Positions 51,314 to 53,336 of a stretch of 53,336 nucleotides of DNA are shown here, in pieces (position 1 is the first letter of the stretch; every line of letters starts with the position of its first letter). The stretch is from an uncultured Veillonella sp. (GTDB lineage: Bacteria; Bacillota; Negativicutes; Veillonellales; Veillonellaceae). The DNA is taken from assembly GCA_900538355.1 (NCBI GenBank), contig UPXS01000013.1, forward strand, positions 1 to 53,336, given 5' to 3'. Position numbers and translations under genes: made by a program. The notes beneath the pieces are model-generated. The model searched no databases. It had not been told where the DNA came from and saw only the letters and a list, made by a program, of their open reading frames with translations.

Positions 51314-52435
51314 ATGAAACGATTTAAATATTACAAACCGCTTATAGGGGCCATTATATTGGCTGGCGTTATGATCATGATGGCGCTCCGTATTAGCGAT
51401 ATAGCCAATGCTATTGATGCCATTATTACTGCTTTTGTTCCACTTATAGTAGGTGCTTGTATCGCATTTGTCCTCGATATTCTCGTTGTGCGTTATGAAC
51501 GCTGGCTGTGGCCTAAGAGTAAAACTGGTTGGAAAGATAAAATTAGACGACCTTTAAGTCTTATATTATCCTTTGTTACTATCAGTGCTATCGTGTATTT
51601 CATTGCTCGCATGGCGATTCCACAATTGATTCATTCCATGTCGATTATCGTAGCTTCTTCGCCGCAGTTGTATACAGATTTCCAAACATGGATGCAACAC
51701 TTTACAGAAACCATTCCAATGGCCTCCAATCAAACTCTTATGGATACCTTGAGTGGTGAAAGTATTGTTAAATATACTCGCGAGTGGGGCACAAAGGGTG
51801 GTACATACCTAGTTAATGCGATGGGGACAGCCTTATCTTGGACTTTGAATATAGGTTTAGGTTTAATCTTTGCCATTTATATGTTGCTCGATAAAGAGCG
51901 ACTTATGATGCAAGGTAAACGAATCCTAAGAGCCTATGCATCTGATGAGTGGGTTAACCGTGTTAGTTATGTCACACGCGTAGCTGTTCAAACTTTTAGT
52001 AACTTCTTTGTAGGCCAGTTTATAGATGCCTTGATTTTAGGTATTATGGTGGGCATTTCATTGTGGGCATTTAATATCGAATATGCTACTACGATTGCCT
52101 GTGTTATTGGTCTTACTGCATTAGTTCCATTGCTAGGTATTTATGTAGGGGGCGTTATAGGCGCAGTTATCTTACTTACTGTTAGTCCTATGGATGCATT
52201 AATCTATGTGATTATCTTAGAGGTGCTTCATCAAATTGAAAGTAACTTTATTTATCCTAAAATCGTAGGTAATTCTGTTGGTTTACCTGGTTTGTGGGTG
52301 TTTGCAGCCGTTATCGTAGGTGGTAGTTTAATGGGGGTCACTGGTATGTTGATTGGCGTACCTTTAGTGGCTACATGCTACAAATTGCTCATGACTGATG
52401 TAGACGATCGACTTGCATCAAATGAAGGTTTATAG
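51314..52435 (+). CDS. AI-2E family (PerM-like) transporter
   Basis: This 373-residue membrane protein has about eight helices: two at the N-terminus, one near 75-95, a central soluble segment (about 100-160), and a cluster from 160 on. The C-terminal part contains the family signature GLTALVPLLGIYVGGVIGAV and LEVLHQIESNFIYPKIVGNSVGLP. Members have been linked to autoinducer-2 export or sodium/proton exchange; neither can be decided here. No luxS is adjacent. It is single-gene, and no strong terminator follows it before the next gene. Confidence 0.87.
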   Translation: MKRFKYYKPLIGAIILAGVMIMMALRISDIANAIDAIITAFVPLIVGACIAFVLDILVVRYERWLWPKSKTGWKDKIRRPLSLILSFVTISAIVYFIARMAIPQLIHSMSIIVASSPQLYTDFQTWMQHFTETIPMASNQTLMDTLSGESIVKYTREWGTKGGTYLVNAMGTALSWTLNIGLGLIFAIYMLLDKERLMMQGKRILRAYASDEWVNRVSYVTRVAVQTFSNFFVGQFIDALILGIMVGISLWAFNIEYATTIACVIGLTALVPLLGIYVGGVIGAVILLTVSPMDALIYVIILEVLHQIESNFIYPKIVGNSVGLPGLWVFAAVIVGGSLMGVTGMLIGVPLVATCYKLLMTDVDDRLASNEGL

Positions 52436-52569
52436 TATATTGTCTAAATAATATATCTATTTATGTATGTTTTGTGTGCTGTTGTATATAGCACGAACTT
52501 ATAGTAATTCTAGTATACAGATGACTTTTACTATTGGTGAAAGCATTGTATATAGTAGGAGGATATGTA

Positions 52570-53226
52570 ATGAATAAAAAGTTAATTTCTATGGCATTAA
52601 CAGGTGTATTGGCGGTTGGCGTATTGTCCATTGCTACACCAAGTGTAGCTGATGCGCGTAAAACAAAACCTGAAACAAGTACTGACATTTCTGTACAACG
52701 TGCACCAGGCGAATCCATGGTTATGACTATGAGTAAAATTGGTACTATTTTCCAAAACCGTTTTCCTAATGCAGCACTTCATTCTGTAGAGCTTAACTCC
52801 AATGATTTGAACTATGGTTACAAAGTAGTAGGCTATAGTAAATATCATCAATACAAAATGAAAATCGACGTAATCACTGGTAACACTTCCGATATGGATG
52901 AAGGCGGCAAACCTAAAAAAGTTATCGGTGAAATCTTCAATAAAGATAAAGTAATTGAAGCGTCTCAAGCTGAGCGCGTTGCAAAACAACAACTTGGTGC
53001 TGATGCAGTTGTAAAAGGTTGGAAAATCGAAGCTCATGAAGGTAAGATTCTATACTATATGACAATGCATCAAGACGGCAAAAAGACTGTAGTTACTGTA
53101 GATGCTGAAACAGGTGCTTATGTAGGTCAAACTAAATCCAGTAAATTACCTCCTGAACCAGATCAAGGCTTCGATGGTCGCAGAACAAATATTATTTGGG
53201 ATAACACTATTGATATGGGTCGTTAA
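52570..53226 (+). CDS. Secreted PepSY-domain protein
   Basis: This 218-residue exported protein has a signal peptide (MNKKLISMALTGVLAVGVLS, cleavage near ADA, about residue 29). Two PepSY-like repeats follow: about 50-95 (IGTIFQNRFPNAALHSVELN...YKVVGYSKYHQYKMKIDVITG) and about 130-190 (AERVAKQQLGADAVVKGWKIE...TVVTVDAETGAYVG). PepSY domains often inhibit peptidases or sit in envelope redox proteins; no partner is seen here. The ATG at 52570 follows AGGAGGA. A terminator lies directly after it, and then the left end of an insertion element. Confidence 0.82.
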   Translation: MNKKLISMALTGVLAVGVLSIATPSVADARKTKPETSTDISVQRAPGESMVMTMSKIGTIFQNRFPNAALHSVELNSNDLNYGYKVVGYSKYHQYKMKIDVITGNTSDMDEGGKPKKVIGEIFNKDKVIEASQAERVAKQQLGADAVVKGWKIEAHEGKILYYMTMHQDGKKTVVTVDAETGAYVGQTKSSKLPPEPDQGFDGRRTNIIWDNTIDMGR

Positions 53227-53246
53227 TCTATTTATAGACAATCTAA

Positions 53247-53279
53247 AAAGAGCTGAAGATAAAATCTTCAGCTCTTTAT
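53247..53279 (+). terminator. Terminator of the PepSY gene
   Basis: Perfect stem AAAGAGCTGAAGAT / ATCTTCAGCTCTTT followed by ATTATT. An insertion element begins 5 bases on. Confidence 0.88.
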
Positions 53280-53281
53280 TA

Positions 53282-53336
53282 TTGTACGCCGAATAGGCAT
53301 GACTAAACCCCCAGTTAAACTGGGGGTCGGTAAAAA
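53282..53336 (+). mobile_element. Left end of a second IS200-type element, cut by the window edge
   Basis: All 55 bases are identical to 30982-31036, including the left-end hairpin ACCCCCAGTT/AACTGGGGGT. The rest of the element lies outside the window. Confidence 0.85.

Overview
The window looks like chromosome of a diderm Firmicute of the genus Veillonella (Negativicutes); this is inference from content. It has Gram-negative envelope genes (two giant YadA-like trimeric autotransporters with ESPR leaders, an OmpA-type porin/anchor protein) next to Firmicute-type genes (YerC, YkvA, ClpL, PxpABC). It is fairly AT-rich, with extended -10 promoters (TGNTATAAT) and compact rho-independent terminators.

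Layout. 1-2.6 kb: minus-strand Fsr-like MFS exporter, tRNA-Ser(CGA) and tadA, whose 3' end runs into the tRNA gene; divergent UPF0126/TRIC-like membrane protein. 2.7-5.7 kb: secreted DUF4127 protein and a membrane acyltransferase. 5.9-10.5 kb: D-amino-acid aminotransferase, methionine importer genes metN-metI without metQ, YerC regulator, TauE/SafE exporter, SDR oxidoreductase. 10.6-14.4 kb: DUF697 protein with an amphipathic repeat tail, YkvA protein, thioesterase, glutamate racemase, a membrane-anchored unknown and an F420-ligase-like protein. 14.4-17.6 kb: hydantoinase/oxoprolinase-family protein overlapping a class II deacetylase-like hydrolase. 17.7-22 kb: rph-rdgB-yfcE-like cluster, speD, malic enzyme.

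22.2-26.8 kb is the accessory part. A consensus promoter drives tRNA-Pro, tRNA-Gly and tRNA-Arg. The tRNA-Arg 3' end is duplicated about 1 kb downstream, bracketing one AT-rich orphan gene: a minimal tRNA-integrated island. Next come a small secreted protein on the minus strand and a clpL chaperone preceded by an inverted cluster of CtsR-like AGTCAAA heptamers.

27-31 kb: 5-oxoprolinase operon pxpA-(Nramp-like)-pxpB-pxpC. 31-31.7 kb: IS200-type element with tnpA only, a sequestered ribosome binding site and a highly folded right end. The left end of a second identical copy closes the window at 53.28 kb. 32-46.6 kb: two adjacent trimeric autotransporter adhesins of 1928 and 2712 residues, both with an unusual coiled coil after the membrane barrel. 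46.9-53.3 kb: MATE exporter, a candidate small RNA, a glutamine amidotransferase, a 34-codon aquaporin-like remnant, OmpA, an AI-2E/PerM family transporter and a PepSY protein.

The most interesting signals are: a recurring TATCGAAAA box inside or beside the promoters of an adhesin, OmpA, the aquaporin remnant and malic enzyme; the tiny tRNA-Arg island with its orphan gene; the post-barrel coiled coils; the clpL operator cluster; and the tadA/tRNA-Ser overlap.
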